Source of the DNA: Pseudodesulfovibrio sp.
Lineage (GTDB): Bacteria; Desulfobacterota; Desulfovibrionia; Desulfovibrionales; Desulfovibrionaceae
Assembly (NCBI GenBank): GCA_022712815.1
Contig: JAFLJW010000144.1
Location: 1-8,636 of the forward strand
Direction of reading: 5' to 3'
Length of the DNA stretch: 8,636 nt
Part shown: positions 1-6,961 of the stretch, in pieces
Layout of the letters: every line of letters starts with the position of its first letter
How positions within the stretch are numbered: position 1 is the first letter of the stretch
Notes under the pieces: generated by a model
What the model was told of the DNA's origin: nothing
What the model saw: the letters and a program-made list of their open reading frames with translations, nothing else
The model's database searches: none
Translations under genes and position numbers: made by a program

Positions 1-479
1 TTCCCGGGCGCATCGTGGGCCGTACCGAGGACTCGGAAGGCCGGACCGGATACGTGCTCACCCTGCAAGCCCGCGAGCAGCACATCCGCCGCCAGAAAGC
101 CACATCCAACATCTGCTCCAACCAATCCTTGTGCGCCCTGCGCGCCCTCGTGCACATCTGCACCCTTGGAGAACTCGGCCTCAAGCGTGCGGCCCGGCTC
201 TCAATCGAGCGTGCTCATATCTGCGCGGAACGCCTGACCGCCATAGATGGCGTGGAAATGCTCACCAAGGGTCCGTTCGGCAATGAATTTGCCGTCACTC
301 TGCCGGTAAATGCATATGACGTGATCGCCAGGCTCGCGGCGCGAGGGATTATCCCCGGCTTCCCGCTTGGTCGCTACTACGATGGACTGGAGAACGGGCT
401 GTTGGTGGCCTGCACCGAAAAGACCAGCGAGGAACAGATTGGCATCTTTGCTGAAATCCTCAAAGGGGTACTCAAATGA
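1..479 (+). CDS. gcvPA: Glycine dehydrogenase (decarboxylating) subunit 1, P-protein N-terminal half; 3' part only
   Basis: This is the C-terminal ~158 residues of the alpha subunit of the two-subunit P-protein. The reading frame is open to the left edge (first full codon at position 3), so the start lies outside the window; the GTG at 15 is internal. The recognisable block is LTLQAREQHIRRQKATSNIC (about residues 18-37 of the visible part), which is highly conserved in GcvPA and in the first half of one-chain GcvP. It is followed by helical sequence and a C-terminal small domain ending GLENGLLVACTEK. From family knowledge, GcvPA pairs with GcvPB to form the PLP enzyme that decarboxylates glycine and passes the aminomethyl group to lipoyl-GcvH in the cytoplasm. 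GcvPA carries no PLP lysine. The stop overlaps the gcvPB start (ATGA, 476-479), which indicates translational coupling. Identification is firm; the only defect is truncation by the window edge. Confidence 0.95.
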   Translation, partial: PGRIVGRTEDSEGRTGYVLTLQAREQHIRRQKATSNICSNQSLCALRALVHICTLGELGLKRAARLSIERAHICAERLTAIDGVEMLTKGPFGNEFAVTLPVNAYDVIARLAARGIIPGFPLGRYYDGLENGLLVACTEKTSEEQIGIFAEILKGVLK

Positions 480-1918
480 AAACGATATTTGAAAAATCCG
501 TAGCCGGACGCGAAGGGTGCTGGCCTTGCGAAGGCATGGCCGAGGAAGCATACATTCCATCAAACCTGTTGCGCGACGGTGATATAGGCCTGCCTTCAGC
601 CTCCGAGCTGGACGTAGTCCGCCACTTCACCAAGCTTTCCCAGCGCAACTTCGGCGTAGATGGCAACTTCTACCCGCTGGGTTCGTGCACCATGAAGTAC
701 AACCCGAAATTCACCGAGGTCGTGGCAGCCATGCCCGGCTTCACGCGCCTGCACCCGGTACTCCCGCAGCTCCAAGGAGCGGGCGGCATGTGTCAGGGTG
801 CGCTTGAGGTCATGTATGAAACCGAAAGACTGCTGGCCGAGATCACCGGCATGCATGCCTACACCCTGCACCCCATGGCCGGGGCTCACGGCGAGTTGAC
901 CGGCGTCATGCTCATGGCCGCCTATCATAAGGATCGCGGCAACAAGAAAACCAAGATCATCGTCCCTGATTCCGCTCACGGCACCAACCCCGCTTCGGCA
1001 GCCATTGCCGGATACGATGTGGTGACAATCGAATCCGTGGACGGCATCGTGGACCCCGATGCTCTGGCCGCAGTGCTGGACGACGAGGTGGCAGGCATGA
1101 TGATGACCTGTCCCAACACCTTGGGACTATTTGAAAGAAACCTTCCGAAGATCGTCAAGATGCTGCGCAAGGTGGACGCCCTGCTCTACTATGACGGCGC
1201 GAATCTCAATGCCATCATGGGCAAGATGCGTGTTGGCGATGTCGGTTTCGACATCGTTCACTGGAACTTGCATAAGACCCTCGCGACTCCGCACGGCGGT
1301 GGCGGTCCCGGTTCCGGTCCGGTGGGCGTGAGCGAAAAGCTCGTCCCCTTCCTGCCCATCTCCCGGGTCGCCAAGCTCGAAGACGGCCAGTTTTATCTGG
1401 ACTACGACCATCCCAAATCCATCGGCTATGTGGCCCCGTTCTACGGCAACTTCGGCGTATTCCTGAAGGCCTATGCCTACATCCTGCGCCTTGGCGGCGT
1501 GGGCCTCACCAGAGTCTCCGAAAACGCAGTCCTGGCAGCCAACTACATGCGAAAACGCCTCTCCGGCCACTTCGATATCCCATATGACCGTATCTGCATG
1601 CACGAATTCGTGGCCAGTGCCAGCGAACAGGCCAAGAAGGGTGTCCGCGCCCTCGACTTTGCCAAGGCACTGCTCGACAAGGGACATCACGCGCCCACGA
1701 TCTACTTCCCGCTCATCGTGGCCGAAGCGATCATGATCGAGCCCACCGAAACCGAGAACAAGGAAACCCTGGACCGGTTCATCGACGACCTGATCGAAAT
1801 CGCCGAGTTGGTGGACACCAACCCCGAAGCCGTTCAGGCAGCCCCGGTCACCCTGCCCGTCACCCGGTTGGACGAGACAAAGGCCGCACGCGCCATGGAG
1901 TTGACCGATGACTTATGA
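476..1918 (+). CDS. gcvPB: Glycine dehydrogenase (decarboxylating) subunit 2, PLP-binding half of the P-protein
   Basis: This 480-aa protein has the usual length for GcvPB. It carries the family signature FYPLGSCTMKYNPK (residues 65-78), the glycine-rich block HPMAGAHGE, and the cofactor segment NLHKTLATPHGGGGPGSGP, in which Lys267 is the expected Schiff-base lysine for pyridoxal phosphate. Further conserved parts are PDSAHGTNPASAAIAGY, YYDGANLNAIMG and the YVAPFYGNFGVFLKAYAY helix. With GcvPA it catalyses glycine decarboxylation onto lipoyl-GcvH. The ATG at 476 is preceded by AAGGGG at 463-468 (7-base spacer) and overlaps the gcvPA stop, which fixes the start. It is followed with an 11-base overlap by lipoamide dehydrogenase, so the P and L proteins are made as one unit. 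Nothing is broken: all the conserved blocks I can check are intact. Regulation cannot be read here because the operon promoter is upstream of the window. Confidence 0.97.
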   Translation: MKTIFEKSVAGREGCWPCEGMAEEAYIPSNLLRDGDIGLPSASELDVVRHFTKLSQRNFGVDGNFYPLGSCTMKYNPKFTEVVAAMPGFTRLHPVLPQLQGAGGMCQGALEVMYETERLLAEITGMHAYTLHPMAGAHGELTGVMLMAAYHKDRGNKKTKIIVPDSAHGTNPASAAIAGYDVVTIESVDGIVDPDALAAVLDDEVAGMMMTCPNTLGLFERNLPKIVKMLRKVDALLYYDGANLNAIMGKMRVGDVGFDIVHWNLHKTLATPHGGGGPGSGPVGVSEKLVPFLPISRVAKLEDGQFYLDYDHPKSIGYVAPFYGNFGVFLKAYAYILRLGGVGLTRVSENAVLAANYMRKRLSGHFDIPYDRICMHEFVASASEQAKKGVRALDFAKALLDKGHHAPTIYFPLIVAEAIMIEPTETENKETLDRFIDDLIEIAELVDTNPEAVQAAPVTLPVTRLDETKAARAMELTDDL

Positions 1919-3269
1919 TCTCGTGGTCATAGGCTCCGGTCCCGGCGGGTATGACGCTGCCGTGGAGGCCGCCGGGCATGGCCTCAAGGTCGCGCTGGTG
2001 GAAAAACAGAACCTTGGCGGCACCTGCCTGAACCGGGGATGCATCCCGACAAAACTCTGGCTCGGTGCGACATCCGCCATAGACGAGCTGCACAATCAGG
2101 CCAAAATGAAGGTCGCTTCCGGCGAAGTGAACGTTGATTTCACAACCCTTCAAGGCAGGGTACAAAAACACCTGACCGGCACCCGCAAGGCCATGACCAT
2201 GCAGCTCAAAAAGATTGGCATCGACCTTGTGGAGGGCTTTGGCAAACTGGCTGGTGACAATGAAGTCACTGTTGAAACTGCCGGGACCACCCAGACCTTG
2301 AAATACAAAAATCTGGTGGTTGCCACCGGCTCCAAGCCCATCTTCTTTCCGGGTCTGGAACCAGACGGCGACTGCGTGCTCGATTCCGACATGTTCCTTG
2401 CCATGGAAACCATGCCCACCTCGCTCATCGTGGTCGGCGCGGGTTTCATCGGCCTTGAAATGGCTCAGGTGGCCCACCGCTTCGGCGCAAAGATCACGGT
2501 CATCGACGCCATGGACCGCGTGGCCCCGCTGGAAGACCCGGAGGTCTCAAAGGCCCTGCGCTCGGTCTTCAAACGATGGAAATGGGACATTCAGCTCGAA
2601 AAACGTGTCTCCGGCGTGAAGACAGTGGACGGCAAGGCCGTGCTGACCTTTGATTCCGGCGAAAAACTCGAAGCTGACAAGGTCCTTGTTGCCGTGGGCC
2701 GTGGACCGGTCACCGATGGCCTCGGACTTGAAGAGGCTGGCGTTGCCTTGCAATTCGGCCAGATTCAGGTGAACGAAAATCTTGAAGCCGCAACTGGCAT
2801 CTACGCCATCGGCGATGCCAACGGGATCATTCAGTTGGCGCACGCCGCGTCACATCAGGCGCACTACGTGGCCGCTCGCGTAGCTGGCAAGACTGACGCC
2901 CCTTACGAATCCGGCCCGGTGCCAAGCGTACTCTACGGCGCACCAGAGGTCATGCGTGTGGGCCGGATGGAGAACGAAGTCTTCCTGTCTGACGCAGACT
3001 GCGAAACCTCCCGCTCCCAACTGGCTGCCAATCCCATGGCTCAGGCCCACGCGGCCACGCAGGGATTTGTCAAGGTCATCTGGTCCGGCAACAAAGTAGC
3101 GGGCGTCACGGCGATCGGGCACGATGTCTCGCGCCTGACCACACCGGCCACCATCATGGTGCAACAGGGCTGGACCATTGAAGACGTGCGCAAGACCATC
3201 TTCCCGCACCCGTCACTGGATGAAGCCCTGCTCAACGCCCTGAAAACCGAGAGGAAGAAAACAGAATGA
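1908..3269 (+). CDS. lpdA: Dihydrolipoyl dehydrogenase (L-protein of the glycine cleavage system)
   Basis: This 453-aa flavoprotein disulfide reductase re-oxidises dihydrolipoyl-GcvH with NAD+. Visible landmarks are the N-terminal FAD dinucleotide fold GSGPGGY (9-15), the redox-active disulfide GGTCLNRGCIPTK with Cys40 and Cys45, the NAD-binding fold GAGFIG (177-182), the second FAD motif AIGDANG (300-306), and the C-terminal interface FPHPSLDEALL with His434 and Glu439 as the expected catalytic dyad. An acidic residue at the end of the second Rossmann strand (VIDAMDR) fits NAD rather than NADP. It is slightly shorter than the 460-480 aa common in the family. The ATG at 1908 has GGAG at 1897-1900 (7-base spacer) inside gcvPB and overlaps it by 11 bases. 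Co-translation with gcvPB suggests a dedicated glycine-cleavage Lpd rather than one shared with pyruvate dehydrogenase; that part is inference from position. Confidence 0.96.
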   Translation: MTYDLVVIGSGPGGYDAAVEAAGHGLKVALVEKQNLGGTCLNRGCIPTKLWLGATSAIDELHNQAKMKVASGEVNVDFTTLQGRVQKHLTGTRKAMTMQLKKIGIDLVEGFGKLAGDNEVTVETAGTTQTLKYKNLVVATGSKPIFFPGLEPDGDCVLDSDMFLAMETMPTSLIVVGAGFIGLEMAQVAHRFGAKITVIDAMDRVAPLEDPEVSKALRSVFKRWKWDIQLEKRVSGVKTVDGKAVLTFDSGEKLEADKVLVAVGRGPVTDGLGLEEAGVALQFGQIQVNENLEAATGIYAIGDANGIIQLAHAASHQAHYVAARVAGKTDAPYESGPVPSVLYGAPEVMRVGRMENEVFLSDADCETSRSQLAANPMAQAHAATQGFVKVIWSGNKVAGVTAIGHDVSRLTTPATIMVQQGWTIEDVRKTIFPHPSLDEALLNALKTERKKTE

Positions 3270-3712
3270 TTCTGGACATCCTTGAAAATGGTGAGAAGTA
3301 CACGAGCCTGAATCCGCACTTTACCGCGGCATTCGAGTTTCTCAATCGTGCTGATATCGCAGACCTTTTTGAGGGCCGCAACGAAGTGGACGGCGACAAT
3401 GCATACGCCATCGTCATCAAGGCTCCCGGACGCAAGCCGGATGAAGGGTTGCTTGAAACCCACGACAACTACATTGATATTCAATTTGTCGTCAGCGGCG
3501 TGGATTCTATCGGCTGGAAAGCTCGCAAGGATCTCGGCCCGACCACGGATGCATCTGACCCGCGCAATGATGTAGCCTTCTACGAGGACAAGCCGGACGC
3601 ATGGACCATTGTCCGTCCCGGCATGTTCGCCATCTACTTTCCCGAAGACGCGCATCTGCCCATGATATCAGGTGGCGACCTGCACAAGATCGTTGTCAAA
3701 GTGGCTGTATAG
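3266..3712 (+). CDS. YhcH/YjgK/YiaL family protein (DUF386, cupin-like)
   Basis: This 148-aa cytoplasmic protein matches the YhcH/YjgK/YiaL (EbgC-related) family by length and motifs. These are LLETHDNYIDIQFVVSG (Glu64, His66, Asp71, Gln73), then YFPEDAHLP with His130, and a KIVVKVAV tail. In the family, the Glu/His residues and the later His form a metal site in a double-stranded beta-helix. Characterised relatives act on sugars: E. coli YhcH (NanQ) is a sialic acid anomerase, and TabA (YjgK) affects biofilm. The start ATG at 3266 overlaps the lpd stop (ATGA); GAGG at 3251-3254 is a somewhat distant ribosome site. It is the last gene of the gcv unit, immediately before a terminator. No sugar gene is visible nearby, so its substrate here is unknown. 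Family assignment is fairly sure; a role linked to glycine cleavage is only suggested by co-translation. Confidence 0.85.
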   Translation: MILDILENGEKYTSLNPHFTAAFEFLNRADIADLFEGRNEVDGDNAYAIVIKAPGRKPDEGLLETHDNYIDIQFVVSGVDSIGWKARKDLGPTTDASDPRNDVAFYEDKPDAWTIVRPGMFAIYFPEDAHLPMISGGDLHKIVVKVAV

Positions 3713-3738
3713 CGACCACCACCAACTCATGCTAAATC

Positions 3739-3785
3739 AAACCGGGAAGCCCTGATATCAAGGATTTCCCGGTTTTCATTTTCAA
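3739..3785 (+). terminator. Rho-independent terminator of the gcv operon, probably bidirectional
   Basis: AAACCGGGAA (3739-3748) pairs perfectly with TTCCCGGTTT (3766-3775). The stem can continue inward with one G-U pair, one mismatch and CCT/AGG, around a GATATCA loop. On the plus strand it is followed by TTTTCATTTT. On the minus strand the far side reads TTTGATTT, so the same hairpin can also end transcripts of the convergent gene at 3870-4397. It starts 27 bases after the YhcH-family stop codon, the expected place for the end of the operon. Confidence 0.8.
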
Positions 3786-3869
3786 TCAATCCGTAGAACA
3801 GCTCGCCATGGTCAAGGCAGTTGGATCATAGCCGCCTATGGCCTCAAGGTGTACCGCTGCCAACAGACG

Positions 3870-4397
3870 CTAATGCACTGCCCGCCCTTCCGGTTCTGCC
3901 GTAAAGAATTCCCCCTGTTGCTCTGGCGGTTCCAGAGCGAGCAGCCCTGCCATGGTCAGGCCGGGGCCGACCCATAATCTGCCAGTGGCAACGGGACTGA
4001 AACCACGGGCGAGACGCTTGGCATGATCAAGAGCAATGATGATCTGCTGGGTGTACCGGGCTTTGGAGAAGATGAATTCGGCATCGTGCGCCCAGTCGGG
4101 CCTTGGTTCATCGGAAGGCCACGAGATGGGATTTTTCAGCCGCCATATAACCGTATCAGAGGTATGGGAAACCATGACGCCATCATCGATCCCCTGACAG
4201 GAAGGGTCGCCGCAATCGCAGGTATAGATGAAAAACTCACCGGACATGGTGGTTGATGTGACGAGAGAGACGGGATCAACTGAAATATTGATCTCATGCA
4301 AATACTGACCGTCCACGGACAGATTGAAATCAATATAGGCATCCTCCGGATGCTCTTCATCCAGAGAGAGTGTCACGGAAATCATGATATCATTCAT
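3870..4397 (-). CDS. Uncharacterised 175-aa protein with a CxCxxxxC motif
   Basis: I do not recognise a named family with certainty. The protein begins with beta-rich, acidic sequence (residues 1-50) that reads like a small sandwich domain. Then comes FFIYTCDCGDPSCQGIDDGV, in which Cys60, Cys62 and Cys67 form a tight CxCxxxxC cluster, followed by His78 and a VIWRLKNP strand. The last third (about 110-175) is helical and then Gly/Pro-rich. There is no signal peptide or membrane segment. Three Cys plus a nearby His could bind one zinc ion, which is inference. The ATG at 4397 follows AAGGA (plus-strand 4407-4411, 9-base spacer); an internal ATG at codon 5 has no comparable site. It lies 103 bp downstream of the ClC gene on the same strand and converges on the gcv operon. 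Coding is supported by the uninterrupted frame, the ribosome site and the upstream promoter candidate. Similar CxCGxPxCxG-containing hypothetical proteins exist in other bacteria, from memory. Confidence 0.72.
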   Translation of the reverse strand: MNDIMISVTLSLDEEHPEDAYIDFNLSVDGQYLHEINISVDPVSLVTSTTMSGEFFIYTCDCGDPSCQGIDDGVMVSHTSDTVIWRLKNPISWPSDEPRPDWAHDAEFIFSKARYTQQIIIALDHAKRLARGFSPVATGRLWVGPGLTMAGLLALEPPEQQGEFFTAEPEGRAVH

Positions 4398-4447
4398 TCA
4401 ACATTTTCCTTCCCTTGAATCCGCACAAACATGTGCATGGTGGCCGG

Positions 4448-4476
4448 TATTTAGCATACTCAAGACCGCACCACAA
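4448..4476 (-). promoter_or_regulatory. Candidate sigma-70 promoter for the 175-aa gene
   Basis: Read on the minus strand: TTGTGG (4471-4476), a 17-base spacer, then TAAATA (4448-4453) preceded directly by TGC, which resembles an extended -10. Transcription would start near 4441 and give a leader of about 45 bases. Both hexamers match consensus at only 3 of 6 positions, so the call rests on the ideal spacing, the TGN extension and the location in a 103-bp gap. The gene could instead be read through from the ClC gene. Confidence 0.35.
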
Positions 4477-4500
4477 CGACGAGATTCCGAGGTAACCCCG

Positions 4501-6249
4501 CTAGTCCTCACTGAGGATTTCATCTTTCACGAGGGCTGAATTATACGCTGAATTAATGGCTGATTCCGTGAGTGTTCCGACCAGTTTGCGCTCCTTGCCC
4601 GGAATCAGCACCGGCAATTGCGAAACGCCCCGGTCAGTTATTTTGTCAAGGGCACTCTGCAACGTATCATTGGTGCTGACGGTCACCAGATCACGGGTGG
4701 AGATATCGTTGGCAATGATCAGTTGCAGCAGCCCTTCTTCGTGCAAAAGCGTGCGAATATCCCGAAATGAGATAATCCCGGTGAGCCGCTCCTCGTTCAC
4801 CACATGAATATACGGCGCGTTCTCGGTCTTGAAGGTCCAGATTATCTGATCAAGCGGCATGAATTCCGGGATGGCCACGACATCCTTCGTCATGATCTCC
4901 CCGACCTTGATATGCTCCAGCAGATGCCGATCACGCCCGGCCTCGATGTCGATGCCGCGTCGAAGCAGCTTGGTCGTGTAGATGGACGCACGCTGGATGG
5001 TGGAGTTCATGACCGTGGCCGTGATGCAGGTCAGCATCAGCGGCAGGATGATGGAATAGTCGCTGGTCATCTCGAAAATGATCAAAATGGCGGTCATCGG
5101 CGCATAGGTCGTCCCGGCCACCAGACCACCCATGGCAACAAGGGCGTAAGCTCCGGGCATGGCCGTATGGGCAGGAAACATGGAATGCACGACCATGCCG
5201 AACGCGCCGCCCGTCATGCACCCCATGAACAGGGACGGCGCAAAGATACCGCCGGACCCGCCGGAGCCAAGGGTGATGGACGAGGCCAATATCTTTGCCC
5301 AGACGAGGATGAACATCAGCCAGAGTCCCATGTTGTTGGTAAGCGACAGGTTCATGGCCCCGTAGCCGACACCAAAGACTTCCGGGAAGATTGCAAAAAC
5401 ACAGCCAAGCAGTGCGCCGCCGATTGCGGGCTTGATCCAGTCCGGGATGGGTATGGCATCAAAGCCGTCCTCAAGCAGATACAACACCTTGGTAAAGGTG
5501 AGGGCCACAAATCCGGTCACAATGCCCAAGAGGAGGTAAAATCCATACTCCCAATTGGAAACAATGGCGTATTCCGGAATGGAAAAGTGTGGGAAATCAC
5601 CAAAATAATACCGGGAAATGGCGGTTGCCGTCACCGATGACAGGACAACGGGCGAAAACTGCATTACCCCGAAATCGCCAATAATAATCTCCAGCGCAAA
5701 GAGCACCCCGGCAATGGGGGCGTTGAAAGTGGCGGCAATACCAGCCGCTGCGCCGCAACCGACCATGGTGCGCATGTGAACACCGGGGATTTTGAAAAGC
5801 TGGCCGATGGACGAACCAATGGACGCACCGATCTGGACCATGGGACCTTCGCGCCCCACCGAGCCGCCCGAACCGATAGTTACAGCCGAAGCGAAAATCT
5901 TGGCCGCAGCCACACGTTTTCGGATACGCCCGCCCCGAAGCGCAATGGCCTGAATGACCTCAGGCACACCATGCCCCTTGGCCTCGCTGGCAAAATAGCT
6001 GACCACAAGGCCGACCACGAGGCCACCAGCTGTCGGCATCACTATCTTCACCCACAGCGGGATGGTGTCCGCAAAAAACAGTATGTCGCCGGTATTCTGA
6101 TAGAACACCCACTGCACGAATTTAAGGAGATACTTGAAGAGGACTGCGCCATAACCAGCCAGAACTCCAATGATAATAGCGAGAAAAAGGTACTGAACAT
6201 TAGGTCGTTTGAGCCGCTTAAAGAGTGGCTCGCCCTTGTTTTCGGGCAT
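4501..6249 (-). CDS. ClC-family chloride channel/transporter with two C-terminal CBS domains
   Basis: This 582-aa integral inner-membrane protein has the three ClC selectivity motifs: GHGVPE (92-97), GREGP (132-136) and GSGGSGGIFAP (328-338), plus a Tyr424 matching the pore tyrosine of E. coli ClC. Glu134 is the external gating glutamate, so proton-coupled or gated anion movement is possible. By my hand alignment, the internal proton glutamate of E. coli ClC is Ile188 here (FALEIII), and the selectivity serine is His93. After the membrane part come two CBS domains (about 450-505 and 513-570), which in relatives bind adenine nucleotides and tune gating. I chose the ATG at 6249 because TTGGAG lies 5 bases upstream (plus-strand 6255-6260). 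A GTG at 6294 would add 15 residues but has only a weak ribosome site and would read through the palindrome at 6269-6287. No neighbour explains its anion or its role. Confidence 0.93.
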   Translation of the reverse strand: MPENKGEPLFKRLKRPNVQYLFLAIIIGVLAGYGAVLFKYLLKFVQWVFYQNTGDILFFADTIPLWVKIVMPTAGGLVVGLVVSYFASEAKGHGVPEVIQAIALRGGRIRKRVAAAKIFASAVTIGSGGSVGREGPMVQIGASIGSSIGQLFKIPGVHMRTMVGCGAAAGIAATFNAPIAGVLFALEIIIGDFGVMQFSPVVLSSVTATAISRYYFGDFPHFSIPEYAIVSNWEYGFYLLLGIVTGFVALTFTKVLYLLEDGFDAIPIPDWIKPAIGGALLGCVFAIFPEVFGVGYGAMNLSLTNNMGLWLMFILVWAKILASSITLGSGGSGGIFAPSLFMGCMTGGAFGMVVHSMFPAHTAMPGAYALVAMGGLVAGTTYAPMTAILIIFEMTSDYSIILPLMLTCITATVMNSTIQRASIYTTKLLRRGIDIEAGRDRHLLEHIKVGEIMTKDVVAIPEFMPLDQIIWTFKTENAPYIHVVNEERLTGIISFRDIRTLLHEEGLLQLIIANDISTRDLVTVSTNDTLQSALDKITDRGVSQLPVLIPGKERKLVGTLTESAINSAYNSALVKDEILSED

Positions 6250-6268
6250 GAAATCTCCAAGGTTCGCG

Positions 6269-6287
6269 TTGTCATCAATGTTGACAA
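6269..6287. promoter_or_regulatory. Palindromic operator candidate in the divergent intergenic region
   Basis: TTGTCATCAATGTTGACAA is a 19-bp inverted repeat in which 8 of 9 arm positions pair around a central A (consensus form TTGTCAnCAnTGnTGACAA). It sits 20 bp upstream of the ClC ATG and about 150 bp upstream of the gene at 6435, and it contains a perfect TTGACA hexamer (6281-6286). The size and symmetry fit a dimeric helix-turn-helix regulator. I cannot assign the regulator; the arms differ from the CRP (TGTGA), FNR (TTGAT) and HcpR-like (TTGTGA) half sites. Confidence 0.4.
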
Positions 6288-6308
6288 AAAACACACCCGA
6301 TATATTTC
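6281..6308 (+). promoter_or_regulatory. Possible plus-strand promoter for the 6435-8275 unit
   Basis: A perfect TTGACA (6281-6286) is followed by TATATT (6301-6306) at a short 14-base spacing, or by TATTTC (6303-6308) at 16 bases. Neither combination is ideal. Transcription from here would give a long leader of about 120 bases before the ATG at 6435. I found no better promoter in 6310-6420. Confidence 0.28.
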
Positions 6309-6434
6309 TACCTAATCAGTGTAACCCAAGTTCCTATCCAAACGCAATGCATGGACCAGTACCACTTGAGCCCAAAGCGGAAAAAAGGTACTCAAAACCT
6401 CCCAACGACAACGAACCTTTTCAGGAGATCATAC

Positions 6435-6959
6435 ATGGCTAAATTCGAGATCAACCCACTGACCCCGAAACCGGAATTCGACATCATCTATTACATGGAA
6501 ATTGCAGGTGAATCCCGTATTGAACAGGACATCATGGACGAATTCGAACCGTTCTGGGACAAATGGACCAAGAACAACCTGAAGGCGTACGAGATCGTCA
6601 ATCCCGACGGCGAAGGCAAATTCGTACTCATCTATCTTGATCAGGAAGTGGACGACAACATCGAGGGCATCTGGCAGGACTCGCCCACCCACGGGCTATT
6701 GTTTCACGCCCTGGCCATCACCATGGTCATGAGTACAGCCCAAGGATTCGTGCCAGAATTGAACGCTGGACAATGCGCTCCCCTGCCCCGCCCGGGTGAC
6801 CGGATGCTCGATGTTTTCAAAGAACTGGGATTGACCTGGAATCAGGAAGGCACCGTCAACCGCAAATACGCAGTGCTCACCCCCTATCCCTATAATGGCG
6901 GCTGCGAAGTCTGCTACATGAGTGACAACTGTCCAAAAAGTACAGTCAAGAGCCAATAA
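6435..6959 (+). CDS. Uncharacterised 174-aa protein with a C-terminal cysteine cluster
   Basis: I do not recognise a named family; the sequence resembles conserved hypothetical proteins of Desulfovibrio-type bacteria. The N-terminal ~80 residues are acidic alpha/beta sequence (FDIIYYMEIAGESRIEQD, FVLIYLDQEVDD). A hydrophobic helix follows (HGLLFHALAITMVMS, 86-100); it is short and flanked by soluble sequence, so probably not membrane-spanning. The C-terminal part holds Cys114 (GQCAPLPRPG) and a cluster GGCEVCYMSDNCPKS with Cys157, Cys160 and Cys166. Four cysteines could ligate a metal or an Fe-S cluster; this is inference. The start is set by AGGAG at 6423-6427, 7 bases before the ATG; the frame is open further left to 6351 but lacks a ribosome site there. 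Its stop lies 2 bp before the cysteine desulfidase start, so the two are almost certainly co-transcribed and may work together. Confidence 0.82.
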   Translation: MAKFEINPLTPKPEFDIIYYMEIAGESRIEQDIMDEFEPFWDKWTKNNLKAYEIVNPDGEGKFVLIYLDQEVDDNIEGIWQDSPTHGLLFHALAITMVMSTAQGFVPELNAGQCAPLPRPGDRMLDVFKELGLTWNQEGTVNRKYAVLTPYPYNGGCEVCYMSDNCPKSTVKSQ

Positions 6960-6961
6960 TC

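Noticed and set aside
1860..2477. Minus-strand open frame (205 codons) opposite gcvPB/lpd
   Set aside because: Shadow of lipoamide dehydrogenase, spanning its FAD and disulfide motifs on the other strand.
4423..4436. Small hairpin GCACA-AACA-TGTGC after the ClC gene as a terminator
   Set aside because: Only 5 bp and no T-tract on either strand; more likely part of the leader of the 175-aa gene.
4804..5640. Long plus-strand open frame (278 codons) inside the ClC gene
   Set aside because: It is antisense to the conserved ClC motifs; the predicted protein is His/Gly/Arg/Asp-rich low-complexity sequence with no family features and no ribosome site.
6250..6294. 15-codon N-terminal extension of the ClC gene from a GTG
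   Set aside because: TTGGAG 5 bases before the ATG at 6249 is a much better start, and the extension covers the palindromic operator candidate. It is kept as an alternative only.
6358..6395. Inverted pairs AGTACC/GGTACT and TTGAG/CTCAA as a riboswitch or leader structure
   Set aside because: The two stems are short (5-6 bp), mutually exclusive and have long loops; no known riboswitch core is visible.
6351..6434. Upstream extension (28 codons) of the 174-aa gene
   Set aside because: AGGAG at 6423-6427 is placed ideally for the ATG at 6435; the extension has no ribosome site and is Lys/Pro-rich low-quality sequence.
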